DNA from: Ryuthela nishihirai
Lineage: Eukaryota; Arthropoda; Arachnida; Araneae; Heptathelidae
DNA length: 64,000 nt
NCBI GenBank assembly: GCA_038380435.1
Contig: JAWZYU010000124.1
Span: forward strand, 558,001 to 622,000
Reading direction: 5' to 3'
Notes under the pieces: generated by a model
Seen by the model: the letters and a program-made list of their open reading frames with translations, nothing else
Database searches by the model: none
Told to the model about the DNA's origin: nothing
Part shown: in pieces, positions 31,823-45,564 of the stretch
How positions within the stretch are numbered: position 1 is the stretch's first letter
Layout: the number at the start of each line of letters is the position of its first letter
Position numbers and translations under genes: made by a program

Positions 31823-34174
31823 GGTGGAATCCGGCTCAGGTCACTGCAAAAGAAGGAGAAAAAAAATTAATAATTAGAATTGGTAGAGCTAATATAAATC
31901 AGTAGTGCGTCGACTAAAGACCACTACAGACTATGCTGAAGAATACTGAACCAAAGAGTAAGCGAAAAGGTTACTATGAGGTAAAGTCGGGAGCTGGAAA
32001 ACGCACGTCTGTAGCTGTCAGTGGTCGCAGAGCAAAGGGACGGGCGTTGCACTCAGTGGCACGAGTTGTAAAACCCGTTGGCGTCAGGGGGAAAACCCAG
32101 GGGATTAGTAAAACCCGTTGGCGTCAGGGAGAAAACCCACGGGTTTACCTACTACCGGTCGTACAAGGTTCGGGTTTCGCGCTGCCATCTATGTGCAAGC
32201 ATGGGAACTAATTTTTCTTCACCTATCCCCATTTTTTTCCCTTGCTCCACCGAGTGGTACATATGTATATGTATATATTTTTTTTTATTTCATTTTTTCC
32301 AGCGTGACGTCACCTGCAAACGAGACAGTGCTATATATGCGAGAAGAATATGGGGCAAGTAGAGTATGCACAAGTTTATTAAAGTTTATAAGATAACGAT
32401 AGGAAATTTTAAAGTAATTTTCCTAATAAAATAAACAACCAGTACCAAATGTTTCTAAAATAATTCAATACCAGATGTTTACCGATCGTCAAACTACTCA
32501 CGTGTTGACAATTCGATTTCGTTACCATCGTTGAAAGGTTGATAATAGACTTTTTTTTCTTGAAATTTCCGTCATATCTATCTATTCTACCAACGCATGG
32601 AACTCCAGAAGAGTTTATCAAATGTTGTTTTTGATCTAAATTGGGACTGATTTTGCTGTAGGAATCGTTTCCTCTGGCATAAACGTTAGAAAGGATCCAA
32701 ATTAATATATTTTTGCCTTAACGAATAATGGAGAAAAAAATGTCGTTTATTTAAATAAAATATCTCAGCTATTTTTGCCTAAATGAAACGGAAAATTTTC
32801 TTCTTATTAAATTCTTTCATTTGCTACAGTAAATAAGCCATTCTAGAGTAAATAAGCTATTATATTAAGCTTATTTTGCTAGAGTAAATAAGCTTTCATT
32901 TGCTAGAGTAATTTCTAACCGCTTGGGTGAAGTTACCTTTACGTTTTGCCCTGCTATGCTTGTTTGGGAAAAGCTTTTCTGAATATCCTTTAATTACTCT
33001 ATATGATTTCGCAAACGTATATCAGTTTATAAGGGGACATCGTATTTTGAAGTTTTCCGATTTATTGGTATATATATATATAGTGTGAGGTAATTCTGTC
33101 GGAATAATTTTTCACTGCATAAGAAACTAACGGCTACTCACCACACTTCCCTTAATTGTCCGGATGATTTTAGAGAGGTATAAAAGTGTAAAACTGAAAA
33201 ATGAATCTAACACGGAAAAATCTAAATCTGACAACAAAGGACAACCTATATATGACGTAGCAACGGTCTGCCCTACGCAACAGTACTCTCTGAAGGCTTT
33301 CATATCGTATATTATTTTCGCTGCGCAACAATTGGAATTCGAAAAAAACAATTGTTGTTCCTCAATTGTTATCGGTTGGCTTCGAAAAACGATGCTATGG
33401 ATTCGTGGTTGTTTTACTCGGCCTTTGATCGAACGGAGACTTCCATTCCCTTTCCTTCCTGTCGACGGAGAATTTCAGAGCAAGTGTGTTATGCGATCCC
33501 TTTTTTTTTTGTCACACTATCGTTTTATTTCTTTTAGTTCTTCTGTAGGAGAGGGTCTATGGGTTGTGCGATCCATTTAGAGGTTCGATCGTGCCCATAC
33601 CTGTGCTTTCCACAGACGTGAGTTATATGCTGTTTCTCCTAGAGTAGAGTGATTCACTGGATTTTTTTTTTTTAAAGGTTTTCTAGGTTTTCCTTAGGAA
33701 TTGGCATTATTCCTGGGATTTTATTTGCTCACTTGTTCCTACCGCTTGGGTCGTGTCGGTCTTTCTTACTTCTGAGCAGCACTTTTTTTGCACACAATGG
33801 GCTAAAGGTCCAGGTCCCATAGACCACGAAGGCTCAGAGTAGGTTGGGGGGTACCCACTGGATCACCCAGTGGGGGGACAAGATGGTAGACTCCCCTCAA
33901 GGCCATCCAGCGTGTTCTTTAACGTGCACAGGATATGGCCCTCCCGCACACGGAGCCACGGCCTAATGTCCCATCCGACGGACGGAGGTCATTCCAATAC
34001 CATCGGTGTCCTCTACTGACCGCGGGTAGGGCGGAGATTAATGTAAACGCAGGAAGAGACTTATGGGTGGAGGGTCACCAGCGTGTGAATTTACTTTTTA
34101 AGTGTTCTGACCTCCTCCTCCAACCCTTCGAACAAAATAACAGGGAGGTGTTTTGTGAATTGGGTTTCGATGCC

Positions 34175-35013
34175 GTGTGAAAATAATTTAATGTTTGGTG
34201 TATTCCCCCGCTCTAAGGGGAAGTGGTTATGTGGTTAGGGTGTAGGTGTCGCGTGAAATTTTTTCGGTGTACTCTCCCCCCTAACAGGAAGGGGTTATGT
34301 GGCTTGGTTTTAGGTAGCGTGTGAAAATTTTTTTGTGTATTCCCCCCCCCTCTAAGAGGAAGGGGTTATGTTGGTTGGGTGTAGGTATCGTGTGAAATTT
34401 TTTCGATGAACTCTCCCCCCCTAACAGGAAGGGGTCATGTCGGTTGGTTGTAGGTAGCTTGTGAAAATTTTTTGGTGTAATCCCACAGTCCAATAGGAAG
34501 GGGTTATTTGGGTTGGGTGTAGGTATCCTGTGAAAATTTTTCGGTGTACTCTCCCCCCCCATAAGAGGAAGGGGTTATGTTGGTTGGTTGTAGGTAGCGT
34601 GTGAAATTTTTTTGGTGTATTCCCACCGTCCAAAAGGAAGGGGTTATGTGGATTAGGTGTAGGTATCGTGTGAAATTTTTTCGGTGTACTCTCCCCCCCA
34701 TAAGAGGAAGGGGTTATGTTGGTTGGTTGTAGGTAGCGTGTGAAATTTTTTTGGTGTATTCCCACCGTCCAAAAGGAAGGGGTTATGTGGATTAGGTGTA
34801 GGTATCGTGTGAAATTTTTTCGGTGTACTCTCCCCCCCCCCCCCTTCCATAAGAGGAAGGGGCTATGTGGGTTGGTTGTAGGTAGCGTGTGAAAATTTTT
34901 TGGTGTATTCCCACCGTCCAATAGGAAGGGGTTGTGTGAAATTTTTTCGGTGTATCCCCCCCTCCTCTAAGAGGAAGGGGTTATGTGGGTTGGGTGTCGA
35001 GGACCTGTGAATT
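34175..35013. repeat. 69-bp minisatellite, unit 7
   Basis: 839 bp, long C-run C13, same unit order. Confidence 0.92.
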
Positions 35014-35475
35014 ATTTTTTTTTCTTTTGTACCTTATTATGAAGTGTCGGGTGACTCTCAACTTCCCTTCACACTTTATCCAGGCTTAGGACTGGCAGCG
35101 CATTGCGCTGGCGTGTTTAAAAGTTGTCTGTCTCTCTGGTGGACTTGGTATCATAGCACAATGTGCAGAGTTTTACAACGACATAGAAAAAAGAATACAA
35201 TGCACAGCAAAAGTGACATACAAACAATACAAACATACAGGAAACAGCGAGAGTGTCTTCTCTTTGCTTTTAAGAAATTTTTTATATTTTTTTTTTTTTA
35301 TTTTTGAACATTTAAATTTTTTTTTTTTTATTTTTGAACATTTAAATATTTTTTTTTTTGGTTTTTTGATTTTCACTTAATTCTTCTTTCAGTTTTTCCT
35401 GTTTAGGATGCCAAACCCTTCCCGGACATGGCAGTCAGTCCCGGAAGGGGAGGCCGCTTCCCGATAGCTGCGACA

Positions 35476-36867
35476 TCACACTGCGGTGGTGAAGACGTCG
35501 AGCCGTTCCTTGAGCGACGCTGCCGCCCGACCCCTCCTCTGGATCAAGACAGCAGAGACGTGCAAGGCGACGCCGAAGGCCGTGGCCACACACATCTTCG
35601 ATCCCATGAAGAGCAGGACTGCGCGGTCGCCACCGGTGGACCGGAGCAGTCCTGCCACGGGAGGGTAGATGAGGTTGGCCACTCCCTGGAAGAGCCGCAC
35701 CAGGGTGAAGGTGCCGTTCATGTTGTCGACTCCGTGATTCGAGCTAAGCAGGAGGGGGATCAGGATGGTCCACACTCCGGTTCCCACTCCTGTGGCGACG
35801 GAGGCAACAACAAGCTGCCAGTACTCGCGGCAGAAAGGCAGTGAGATGACGGCTGCAGCCGAGACGGAGACGGCCGCGATGTATTCGGCCGTCCTCGGCA
35901 GGGGAGAGCGGCTGGCGAGAAGACCATACGAGAGGCGCACGACCAGGTCGCCGGCAGCAGAGTAGGCGAGAAGCAGCATGGCACTGCTCTTCTCGATCCC
36001 CAGCGACTTGGCGTGCTGGGGAATGTAGTGCAGGAAGTGAGGGTTGCCCATACCCATCGCGAAGATGGAAGCGCTCGTGAGGAGGAACAGGCCGTCCGTG
36101 AGGAAACGGAGGGACAGCCTCTCGGCGACCACCTTCGCGCAGGATCTGGGTGCCAGCTCTCCAGCTTCCGCGGGGGTCACGACGACGGCATCGTTGCTGC
36201 CGCCGGCGGGCACCTCGCGGAAGCGGCTCTCGGGCCGAACGAAGAGCAGGCCGCAGACTGCGATGAGCGTGAAGCAGCCGGCCAGCACGAGGAACGTGTA
36301 GTGCAGGCCGACCGCCAGCAGCAGCTCGTTGATCGCAGTGGGCAGGGCCATGGCCCCGAAGCAGCCTCCCGACAGGGCGACGGCCATCGCTGCCGGCCTC
36401 CGTGTCGTGAAGTACTTTCCAGTGCACACTATGCCGGTGGTGATGGCAAAGGATGCACCGACCCCCATGAGGCCTCCAATGGTACCTATGAGGAAGGAAC
36501 CGGAGGTGGCCAGGTAGCTGAGGGCAAGGCCAGCGCTGCACAGCAATCCGCCCAGACACACGAGCGGCCTGTATCCGAAGGTAGACATGAGGATCCCTGT
36601 CACCGGTGAGAAGACCAGCGATAGGGTTCCTAGCAGCCCCGGGATCCAGGCCGCCTGGGACGGAGATGTATCAGGAAACTCCAGGAAGATCGCCACCTTC
36701 AGAGCGCTGAAGGACTTGACGAATCCTGAAAGGAGAAAGGTTATGAGAAAGCAGCCACCAGCGACGGCCCACCCGTATCCTCCATCGGGTGGAACCATCT
36801 TGGTGGCTGTGGTGGCGTTGGCACGCTCTTCCTCTACTCCCTTCGTCGCTGCAACTGGAACGGACAT
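35476..36867 (-). CDS. SLC16/MCT-like transporter, copy 8 (A359T variant)
   Basis: Full length. Ala359 to Thr lies in helix 10, from C to T on the plus strand at 35793 (a CpG transition). It puts a polar residue into a glycine-rich helix near the presumed translocation path, so a functional effect is possible but unproven. Predicted promoter 38290-38305; acceptor at 36889; proximal AATAAA 35327-35332. Confidence 0.93.
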   Translation of the reverse strand: MSVPVAATKGVEEERANATTATKMVPPDGGYGWAVAGGCFLITFLLSGFVKSFSALKVAIFLEFPDTSPSQAAWIPGLLGTLSLVFSPVTGILMSTFGYRPLVCLGGLLCSAGLALSYLATSGSFLIGTIGGLMGVGASFAITTGIVCTGKYFTTRRPAAMAVALSGGCFGAMALPTAINELLLAVGLHYTFLVLAGCFTLIAVCGLLFVRPESRFREVPAGGSNDAVVVTPAEAGELAPRSCAKVVAERLSLRFLTDGLFLLTSASIFAMGMGNPHFLHYIPQHAKSLGIEKSSAMLLLAYSAAGDLVVRLSYGLLASRSPLPRTAEYIAAVSVSAAAVISLPFCREYWQLVVASVATGVGTGVWTILIPLLLSSNHGVDNMNGTFTLVRLFQGVANLIYPPVAGLLRSTGGDRAVLLFMGSKMCVATAFGVALHVSAVLIQRRGRAAASLKERLDVFTTAV

Positions 36868-39219
36868 GGTGGAATCCGGCTCAGGTCACTGCAAAAGAAG
36901 GAGAAAAAAAATTAATAATTAGAATTGGTAGAGCTAATATAAATCAGTAGTGCGTCGACTAAAGACCACTACAGACTATGCTGAAGAATACTGAACCAAA
37001 GAGTAAGCGAAAAGGTTACTATGAGGTAAAGTCGGGAGCTGGAAAACGCACGTCTGTAGCTGTCAGTGGTCGCAGAGCAAAGGGACGGGCGTTGCACTCA
37101 GTGGCACGAGTTGTAAAACCCGTTGGCGTCAGGGGGAAAACCCAGGGGATTAGTAAAACCCGTTGGCGTCAGGGAGAAAACCCACGGGTTTACCTACTAC
37201 CGGTCGTACAAGGTTCGGGTTTCGCGCTGCCATCTATGTGCAAGCATGGGAACTAATTTTTCTTCACCTATCCCCATTTTTTTCCCTTGCTCCACCGAGT
37301 GGTACATATGTATATGTATATATTTTTTTTTATTTCATTTTTTCCAGCGTGACGTCACCTGCAAACGAGACAGTGCTATATATGCGAGAAGAATATGGGG
37401 CAAGTAGAGTATGCACAAGTTTATTAAAGTTTATAAGATAACGATAGGAAATTTTAAAGTAATTTTCCTAATAAAATAAACAACCAGTACCAAATGTTTC
37501 TAAAATAATTCAATACCAGATGTTTACCGATCGTCAAACTACTCACGTGTTGACAATTCGATTTCGTTACCATCGTTGAAAGGTTGATAATAGACTTTTT
37601 TTTCTTGAAATTTCCGTCATATCTATCTATTCTACCAACGCATGGAACTCCAGAAGAGTTTATCAAATGTTGTTTTTGATCTAAATTGGGACTGATTTTG
37701 CTGTAGGAATCGTTTCCTCTGGCATAAACGTTAGAAAGGATCCAAATTAATATATTTTTGCCTTAACGAATAATGGAGAAAAAAATGTCGTTTATTTAAA
37801 TAAAATATCTCAGCTATTTTTGCCTAAATGAAACGGAAAATTTTCTTCTTATTAAATTCTTTCATTTGCTACAGTAAATAAGCCATTCTAGAGTAAATAA
37901 GCTATTATATTAAGCTTATTTTGCTAGAGTAAATAAGCTTTCATTTGCTAGAGTAATTTCTAACCGCTTGGGTGAAGTTACCTTTACGTTTTGCCCTGCT
38001 ATGCTTGTTTGGGAAAAGCTTTTCTGAATATCCTTTAATTACTCTATATGATTTCGCAAACGTATATCAGTTTATAAGGGGACATCGTATTTTGAAGTTT
38101 TCCGATTTATTGGTATATATATATATAGTGTGAGGTAATTCTGTCGGAATAATTTTTCACTGCATAAGAAACTAACGGCTACTCACCACACTTCCCTTAA
38201 TTGTCCGGATGATTTTAGAGAGGTATAAAAGTGTAAAACTGAAAAATGAATCTAACACGGAAAAATCTAAATCTGACAACAAAGGACAACCTATATATGA
38301 CGTAGCAACGGTCTGCCCTACGCAACAGTACTCTCTGAAGGCTTTCATATCGTATATTATTTTCGCTGCGCAACAATTGGAATTCGAAAAAAACAATTGT
38401 TGTTCCTCAATTGTTATCGGTTGGCTTCGAAAAACGATGCTATGGATTCGTGGTTGTTTTACTCGGCCTTTGATCGAACGGAGACTTCCATTCCCTTTCC
38501 TTCCTGTCGACGGAGAATTTCAGAGCAAGTGTGTTATGCGATCCCTTTTTTTTTTGTCACACTATCGTTTTATTTCTTTTAGTTCTTCTGTAGGAGAGGG
38601 TCTATGGGTTGTGCGATCCATTTAGAGGTTCGATCGTGCCCATACCTGTGCTTTCCACAGACGTGAGTTATATGCTGTTTCTCCTAGAGTAGAGTGATTC
38701 ACTGGATTTTTTTTTTTTAAAGGTTTTCTAGGTTTTCCTTAGGAATTGGCATTATTCCTGGGATTTTATTTGCTCACTTGTTCCTACCGCTTGGGTCGTG
38801 TCGGTCTTTCTTACTTCTGAGCAGCACTTTTTTTGCACACAATGGGCTAAAGGTCCAGGTCCCATAGACCACGAAGGCTCAGAGTAGGTTGGGGGGTACC
38901 CACTGGATCACCCAGTGGGGGGACAAGATGGTAGACTCCCCTCAAGGCCATCCAGCGTGTTCTTTAACGTGCACAGGATATGGCCCTCCCGCACACGGAG
39001 CCACGGCCTAATGTCCCATCCGACGGACGGAGGTCATTCCAATACCATCGGTGTCCTCTACTGACCGCGGGTAGGGCGGAGATTAATGTAAACGCAGGAA
39101 GAGACTTATGGGTGGAGGGTCACCAGCGTGTGAATTTACTTTTTAAGTGTTCTGACCTCCTCCTCCAACCCTTCGAACAAAATAACAGGGAGGTGTTTTG
39201 TGAATTGGGTTTCGATGCC

Positions 39220-40059
39220 GTGTGAAAATAATTTAATGTTTGGTGTATTCCCCCGCTCTAAGGGGAAGTGGTTATGTGGTTAGGGTGTAGGTGTCGCGTG
39301 AAATTTTTTCGGTGTACTCTCCCCCCTAACAGGAAGGGGTTATGTGGCTTGGTTTTAGGTAGCGTGTGAAAATTTTTTTGTGTATTCCCCCCCCCTCTAA
39401 GAGGAAGGGGTTATGTTGGTTGGGTGTAGGTATCGTGTGAAATTTTTTCGATGAACTCTCCCCCCCTAACAGGAAGGGGTCATGTCGGTTGGTTGTAGGT
39501 AGCTTGTGAAAATTTTTTGGTGTAATCCCACAGTCCAATAGGAAGGGGTTATTTGGGTTGGGTGTAGGTATCCTGTGAAAATTTTTCGGTGTACTCTCCC
39601 CCCCCATAAGAGGAAGGGGTTATGTTGGTTGGTTGTAGGTAGCGTGTGAAATTTTTTTGGTGTATTCCCACCGTCCAAAAGGAAGGGGTTATGTGGATTA
39701 GGTGTAGGTATCGTGTGAAATTTTTTCGGTGTACTCTCCCCCCCATAAGAGGAAGGGGTTATGTTGGTTGGTTGTAGGTAGCGTGTGAAATTTTTTTGGT
39801 GTATTCCCACCGTCCAAAAGGAAGGGGTTATGTGGATTAGGTGTAGGTATCGTGTGAAATTTTTTCGGTGTACTCTCCCCCCCCCCCCCCTTCCATAAGA
39901 GGAAGGGGCTATGTGGGTTGGCTGTAGGTAGCGTGTGAAAATTTTTTGGTGTATTCCCACCGTCCAATAGGAAGGGGTTGTGTGAAATTTTTTCGGTGTA
40001 TCCCCCCCTCCTCTAAGAGGAAGGGGTTATGTGGGTTGGGTGTCGAGGACCTGTGAATT
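39220..40059. repeat. 69-bp minisatellite, unit 8
   Basis: 840 bp, long C-run C14, with a private T to C at 39922. Confidence 0.92.
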
Positions 40060-40521
40060 ATTTTTTTTTCTTTTGTACCTTATTATGAAGTGTCGGGTGA
40101 CTCTCAACTTCCCTTCACACTTTATCCAGGCTTAGGACTGGCAGCGCATTGCGCTGGCGTGTTTAAAAGTTGTCTGTCTCTCTGGTGGACTTGGTATCAT
40201 AGCACAATGTGCAGAGTTTTACAACGACATAGAAAAAAGAATACAATGCACAGCAAAAGTGACATACAAACAATACAAACATACAGGAAACAGCGAGAGT
40301 GTCTTCTCTTTGCTTTTAAGAAATTTTTTATATTTTTTTTTTTTTATTTTTGAACATTTAAATTTTTTTTTTTTTATTTTTGAACATTTAAATATTTTTT
40401 TTTTTGGTTTTTTGATTTTCACTTAATTCTTCTTTCAGTTTTTCCTGTTTAGGATGCCAAACCCTTCCCGGACATGGCAGTCAGTCCCGGAAGGGGAGGC
40501 CGCTTCCCGATAGCTGCGACA

Positions 40522-41913
40522 TCACACTGCGGTGGTGAAGACGTCGAGCCGTTCCTTGAGCGACGCTGCCGCCCGACCCCTCCTCTGGATCAAGACAGCA
40601 GAGACGTGCAAGGCGACGCCGAAGGCCGTGGCCACACACATCTTCGATCCCATGAAGAGCAGGACTGCGCGGTCGCCACCGGTGGACCGGAGCAGTCCTG
40701 CCACGGGAGGGTAGATGAGGTTGGCCACTCCCTGGAAGAGCCGCACCAGGGTGAAGGTGCCGTTCATGTTGTCGACTCCGTGATTCGAGCTAAGCAGGAG
40801 GGGGATCAGGATGGTCCACACTCCGGTTCCCACTCCTGCGGCGACGGAGGCAACAACAAGCTGCCAGTACTCGCGGCAGAAAGGCAGTGAGATGACGGCT
40901 GCAGCCGAGACGGAGACGGCCGCGATGTATTCGGCCGTCCTCGGCAGGGGAGAGCGGCTGGCGAGAAGACCATACGAGAGGCGCACGACCAGGTCGCCGG
41001 CAGCAGAGTAGGCGAGAAGCAGCATGGCACTGCTCTTCTCGATCCCCAGCGACTTGGCGTGCTGGGGAATGTAGTGCAGGAAGTGAGGGTTGCCCATACC
41101 CATCGCGAAGATGGAAGCGCTCGTGAGGAGGAACAGGCCGTCCGTGAGGAAACGGAGGGACAGCCTCTCGGCGACCACCTTCGCGCAGGATCTGGGTGCC
41201 AGCTCTCCAGCTTCCGCGGGGGTCACGACGACGGCATCGTTGCTGCCGCCGGCGGGCACCTCGCGGAAGCGGCTCTCGGGCCGAACGAAGAGCAGGCCGC
41301 AGACTGCGATGAGCGTGAAGCAGCCGGCCAGCACGAGGAACGTGTAGTGCAGGCCGACCGCCAGCAGCAGCTCGTTGATCGCAGTGGGCAGGGCCATGGC
41401 CCCGAAGCAGCCTCCCGACAGGGCGACGGCCATCGCTGCCGGCCTCCGTGTCGTGAAGTACTTTCCAGTGCACACTATGCCGGTGGTGATGGCAAAGGAT
41501 GCACCGACCCCCATGAGGCCTCCAATGGTACCTATGAGGAAGGAACCGGAGGTGGCCAGGTAGCTGAGGGCAAGGCCAGCGCTGCACAGCAATCCGCCCA
41601 GACACACGAGCGGCCTGTATCCGAAGGTAGACATGAGGATCCCTGTCACCGGTGAGAAGACCAGCGATAGGGTTCCTAGCAGCCCCGGGATCCAGGCCGC
41701 CTGGGACGGAGATGTATCAGGAAACTCCAGGAAGATCGCCACCTTCAGAGCGCTGAAGGACTTGACGAATCCTGAAAGGAGAAAGGTTATGAGAAAGCAG
41801 CCACCAGCGACGGCCCACCCGTATCCTCCATCGGGTGGAACCATCTTGGTGGCTGTGGTGGCGTTGGCACGCTCTTCCTCTACTCCCTTCGTCGCTGCAA
41901 CTGGAACGGACAT
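40522..41913 (-). CDS. SLC16/MCT-like transporter, copy 9
   Basis: Protein identical to copy 1. Predicted promoter 43336-43351; acceptor at 41935; proximal AATAAA 40373-40378. This unit has a T9 instead of T10 run near 43592, shared with copy 11, and a private C to A in the minisatellite at 44785. Confidence 0.93.
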   Translation of the reverse strand: MSVPVAATKGVEEERANATTATKMVPPDGGYGWAVAGGCFLITFLLSGFVKSFSALKVAIFLEFPDTSPSQAAWIPGLLGTLSLVFSPVTGILMSTFGYRPLVCLGGLLCSAGLALSYLATSGSFLIGTIGGLMGVGASFAITTGIVCTGKYFTTRRPAAMAVALSGGCFGAMALPTAINELLLAVGLHYTFLVLAGCFTLIAVCGLLFVRPESRFREVPAGGSNDAVVVTPAEAGELAPRSCAKVVAERLSLRFLTDGLFLLTSASIFAMGMGNPHFLHYIPQHAKSLGIEKSSAMLLLAYSAAGDLVVRLSYGLLASRSPLPRTAEYIAAVSVSAAAVISLPFCREYWQLVVASVAAGVGTGVWTILIPLLLSSNHGVDNMNGTFTLVRLFQGVANLIYPPVAGLLRSTGGDRAVLLFMGSKMCVATAFGVALHVSAVLIQRRGRAAASLKERLDVFTTAV

Positions 41914-44264
41914 GGTGGAATCCGGCTCAGGTCACTGCAAAAGAAGGAGAAAAAAAATTAATAATTAGAATTGGTAGAGCTAATATAAATCAGTAGTGCG
42001 TCGACTAAAGACCACTACAGACTATGCTGAAGAATACTGAACCAAAGAGTAAGCGAAAAGGTTACTATGAGGTAAAGTCGGGAGCTGGAAAACGCACGTC
42101 TGTAGCTGTCAGTGGTCGCAGAGCAAAGGGACGGGCGTTGCACTCAGTGGCACGAGTTGTAAAACCCGTTGGCGTCAGGGGGAAAACCCAGGGGATTAGT
42201 AAAACCCGTTGGCGTCAGGGAGAAAACCCACGGGTTTACCTACTACCGGTCGTACAAGGTTCGGGTTTCGCGCTGCCATCTATGTGCAAGCATGGGAACT
42301 AATTTTTCTTCACCTATCCCCATTTTTTTCCCTTGCTCCACCGAGTGGTACATATGTATATGTATATATTTTTTTTTATTTCATTTTTTCCAGCGTGACG
42401 TCACCTGCAAACGAGACAGTGCTATATATGCGAGAAGAATATGGGGCAAGTAGAGTATGCACAAGTTTATTAAAGTTTATAAGATAACGATAGGAAATTT
42501 TAAAGTAATTTTCCTAATAAAATAAACAACCAGTACCAAATGTTTCTAAAATAATTCAATACCAGATGTTTACCGATCGTCAAACTACTCACGTGTTGAC
42601 AATTCGATTTCGTTACCATCGTTGAAAGGTTGATAATAGACTTTTTTTTCTTGAAATTTCCGTCATATCTATCTATTCTACCAACGCATGGAACTCCAGA
42701 AGAGTTTATCAAATGTTGTTTTTGATCTAAATTGGGACTGATTTTGCTGTAGGAATCGTTTCCTCTGGCATAAACGTTAGAAAGGATCCAAATTAATATA
42801 TTTTTGCCTTAACGAATAATGGAGAAAAAAATGTCGTTTATTTAAATAAAATATCTCAGCTATTTTTGCCTAAATGAAACGGAAAATTTTCTTCTTATTA
42901 AATTCTTTCATTTGCTACAGTAAATAAGCCATTCTAGAGTAAATAAGCTATTATATTAAGCTTATTTTGCTAGAGTAAATAAGCTTTCATTTGCTAGAGT
43001 AATTTCTAACCGCTTGGGTGAAGTTACCTTTACGTTTTGCCCTGCTATGCTTGTTTGGGAAAAGCTTTTCTGAATATCCTTTAATTACTCTATATGATTT
43101 CGCAAACGTATATCAGTTTATAAGGGGACATCGTATTTTGAAGTTTTCCGATTTATTGGTATATATATATATAGTGTGAGGTAATTCTGTCGGAATAATT
43201 TTTCACTGCATAAGAAACTAACGGCTACTCACCACACTTCCCTTAATTGTCCGGATGATTTTAGAGAGGTATAAAAGTGTAAAACTGAAAAATGAATCTA
43301 ACACGGAAAAATCTAAATCTGACAACAAAGGACAACCTATATATGACGTAGCAACGGTCTGCCCTACGCAACAGTACTCTCTGAAGGCTTTCATATCGTA
43401 TATTATTTTCGCTGCGCAACAATTGGAATTCGAAAAAAACAATTGTTGTTCCTCAATTGTTATCGGTTGGCTTCGAAAAACGATGCTATGGATTCGTGGT
43501 TGTTTTACTCGGCCTTTGATCGAACGGAGACTTCCATTCCCTTTCCTTCCTGTCGACGGAGAATTTCAGAGCAAGTGTGTTATGCGATCCCTTTTTTTTT
43601 GTCACACTATCGTTTTATTTCTTTTAGTTCTTCTGTAGGAGAGGGTCTATGGGTTGTGCGATCCATTTAGAGGTTCGATCGTGCCCATACCTGTGCTTTC
43701 CACAGACGTGAGTTATATGCTGTTTCTCCTAGAGTAGAGTGATTCACTGGATTTTTTTTTTTTAAAGGTTTTCTAGGTTTTCCTTAGGAATTGGCATTAT
43801 TCCTGGGATTTTATTTGCTCACTTGTTCCTACCGCTTGGGTCGTGTCGGTCTTTCTTACTTCTGAGCAGCACTTTTTTTGCACACAATGGGCTAAAGGTC
43901 CAGGTCCCATAGACCACGAAGGCTCAGAGTAGGTTGGGGGGTACCCACTGGATCACCCAGTGGGGGGACAAGATGGTAGACTCCCCTCAAGGCCATCCAG
44001 CGTGTTCTTTAACGTGCACAGGATATGGCCCTCCCGCACACGGAGCCACGGCCTAATGTCCCATCCGACGGACGGAGGTCATTCCAATACCATCGGTGTC
44101 CTCTACTGACCGCGGGTAGGGCGGAGATTAATGTAAACGCAGGAAGAGACTTATGGGTGGAGGGTCACCAGCGTGTGAATTTACTTTTTAAGTGTTCTGA
44201 CCTCCTCCTCCAACCCTTCGAACAAAATAACAGGGAGGTGTTTTGTGAATTGGGTTTCGATGCC

Positions 44265-45102
44265 GTGTGAAAATAATTTAATGTTTGGTGTATTCCCCCG
44301 CTCTAAGGGGAAGTGGTTATGTGGTTAGGGTGTAGGTGTCGCGTGAAATTTTTTCGGTGTACTCTCCCCCCTAACAGGAAGGGGTTATGTGGCTTGGTTT
44401 TAGGTAGCGTGTGAAAATTTTTTTGTGTATTCCCCCCCCCTCTAAGAGGAAGGGGTTATGTTGGTTGGGTGTAGGTATCGTGTGAAATTTTTTCGATGAA
44501 CTCTCCCCCCCTAACAGGAAGGGGTCATGTCGGTTGGTTGTAGGTAGCTTGTGAAAATTTTTTGGTGTAATCCCACAGTCCAATAGGAAGGGGTTATTTG
44601 GGTTGGGTGTAGGTATCCTGTGAAAATTTTTCGGTGTACTCTCCCCCCCCATAAGAGGAAGGGGTTATGTTGGTTGGTTGTAGGTAGCGTGTGAAATTTT
44701 TTTGGTGTATTCCCACCGTCCAAAAGGAAGGGGTTATGTGGATTAGGTGTAGGTATCGTGTGAAATTTTTTCGGTGTACTCTCCACCCCATAAGAGGAAG
44801 GGGTTATGTTGGTTGGTTGTAGGTAGCGTGTGAAATTTTTTTGGTGTATTCCCACCGTCCAAAAGGAAGGGGTTATGTGGATTAGGTGTAGGTATCGTGT
44901 GAAATTTTTTCGGTGTACTCTCCCCCCCCCCCCTTCCATAAGAGGAAGGGGCTATGTGGGTTGGTTGTAGGTAGCGTGTGAAAATTTTTTGGTGTATTCC
45001 CACCGTCCAATAGGAAGGGGTTGTGTGAAATTTTTTCGGTGTATCCCCCCCTCCTCTAAGAGGAAGGGGTTATGTGGGTTGGGTGTCGAGGACCTGTGAA
45101 TT
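44265..45102. repeat. 69-bp minisatellite, unit 9
   Basis: 838 bp, long C-run C12. A private C to A at 44785 interrupts a shorter C7 run. Confidence 0.92.
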
Positions 45103-45564
45103 ATTTTTTTTTCTTTTGTACCTTATTATGAAGTGTCGGGTGACTCTCAACTTCCCTTCACACTTTATCCAGGCTTAGGACTGGCAGCGCATTGCGCTGG
45201 CGTGTTTAAAAGTTGTCTGTCTCTCTGGTGGACTTGGTATCATAGCACAATGTGCAGAGTTTTACAACGACATAGAAAAAAGAATACAATGCACAGCAAA
45301 AGTGACATACAAACAATACAAACATACAGGAAACAGCGAGAGTGTCTTCTCTTTGCTTTTAAGAAATTTTTTATATTTTTTTTTTTTTATTTTTGAACAT
45401 TTAAATTTTTTTTTTTTTATTTTTGAACATTTAAATATTTTTTTTTTTGGTTTTTTGATTTTCACTTAATTCTTCTTTCAGTTTTTCCTGTTTAGGATGC
45501 CAAACCCTTCCCGGACATGGCAGTCAGTCCCGGAAGGGGAGGCCGCTTCCCGATAGCTGCGACA

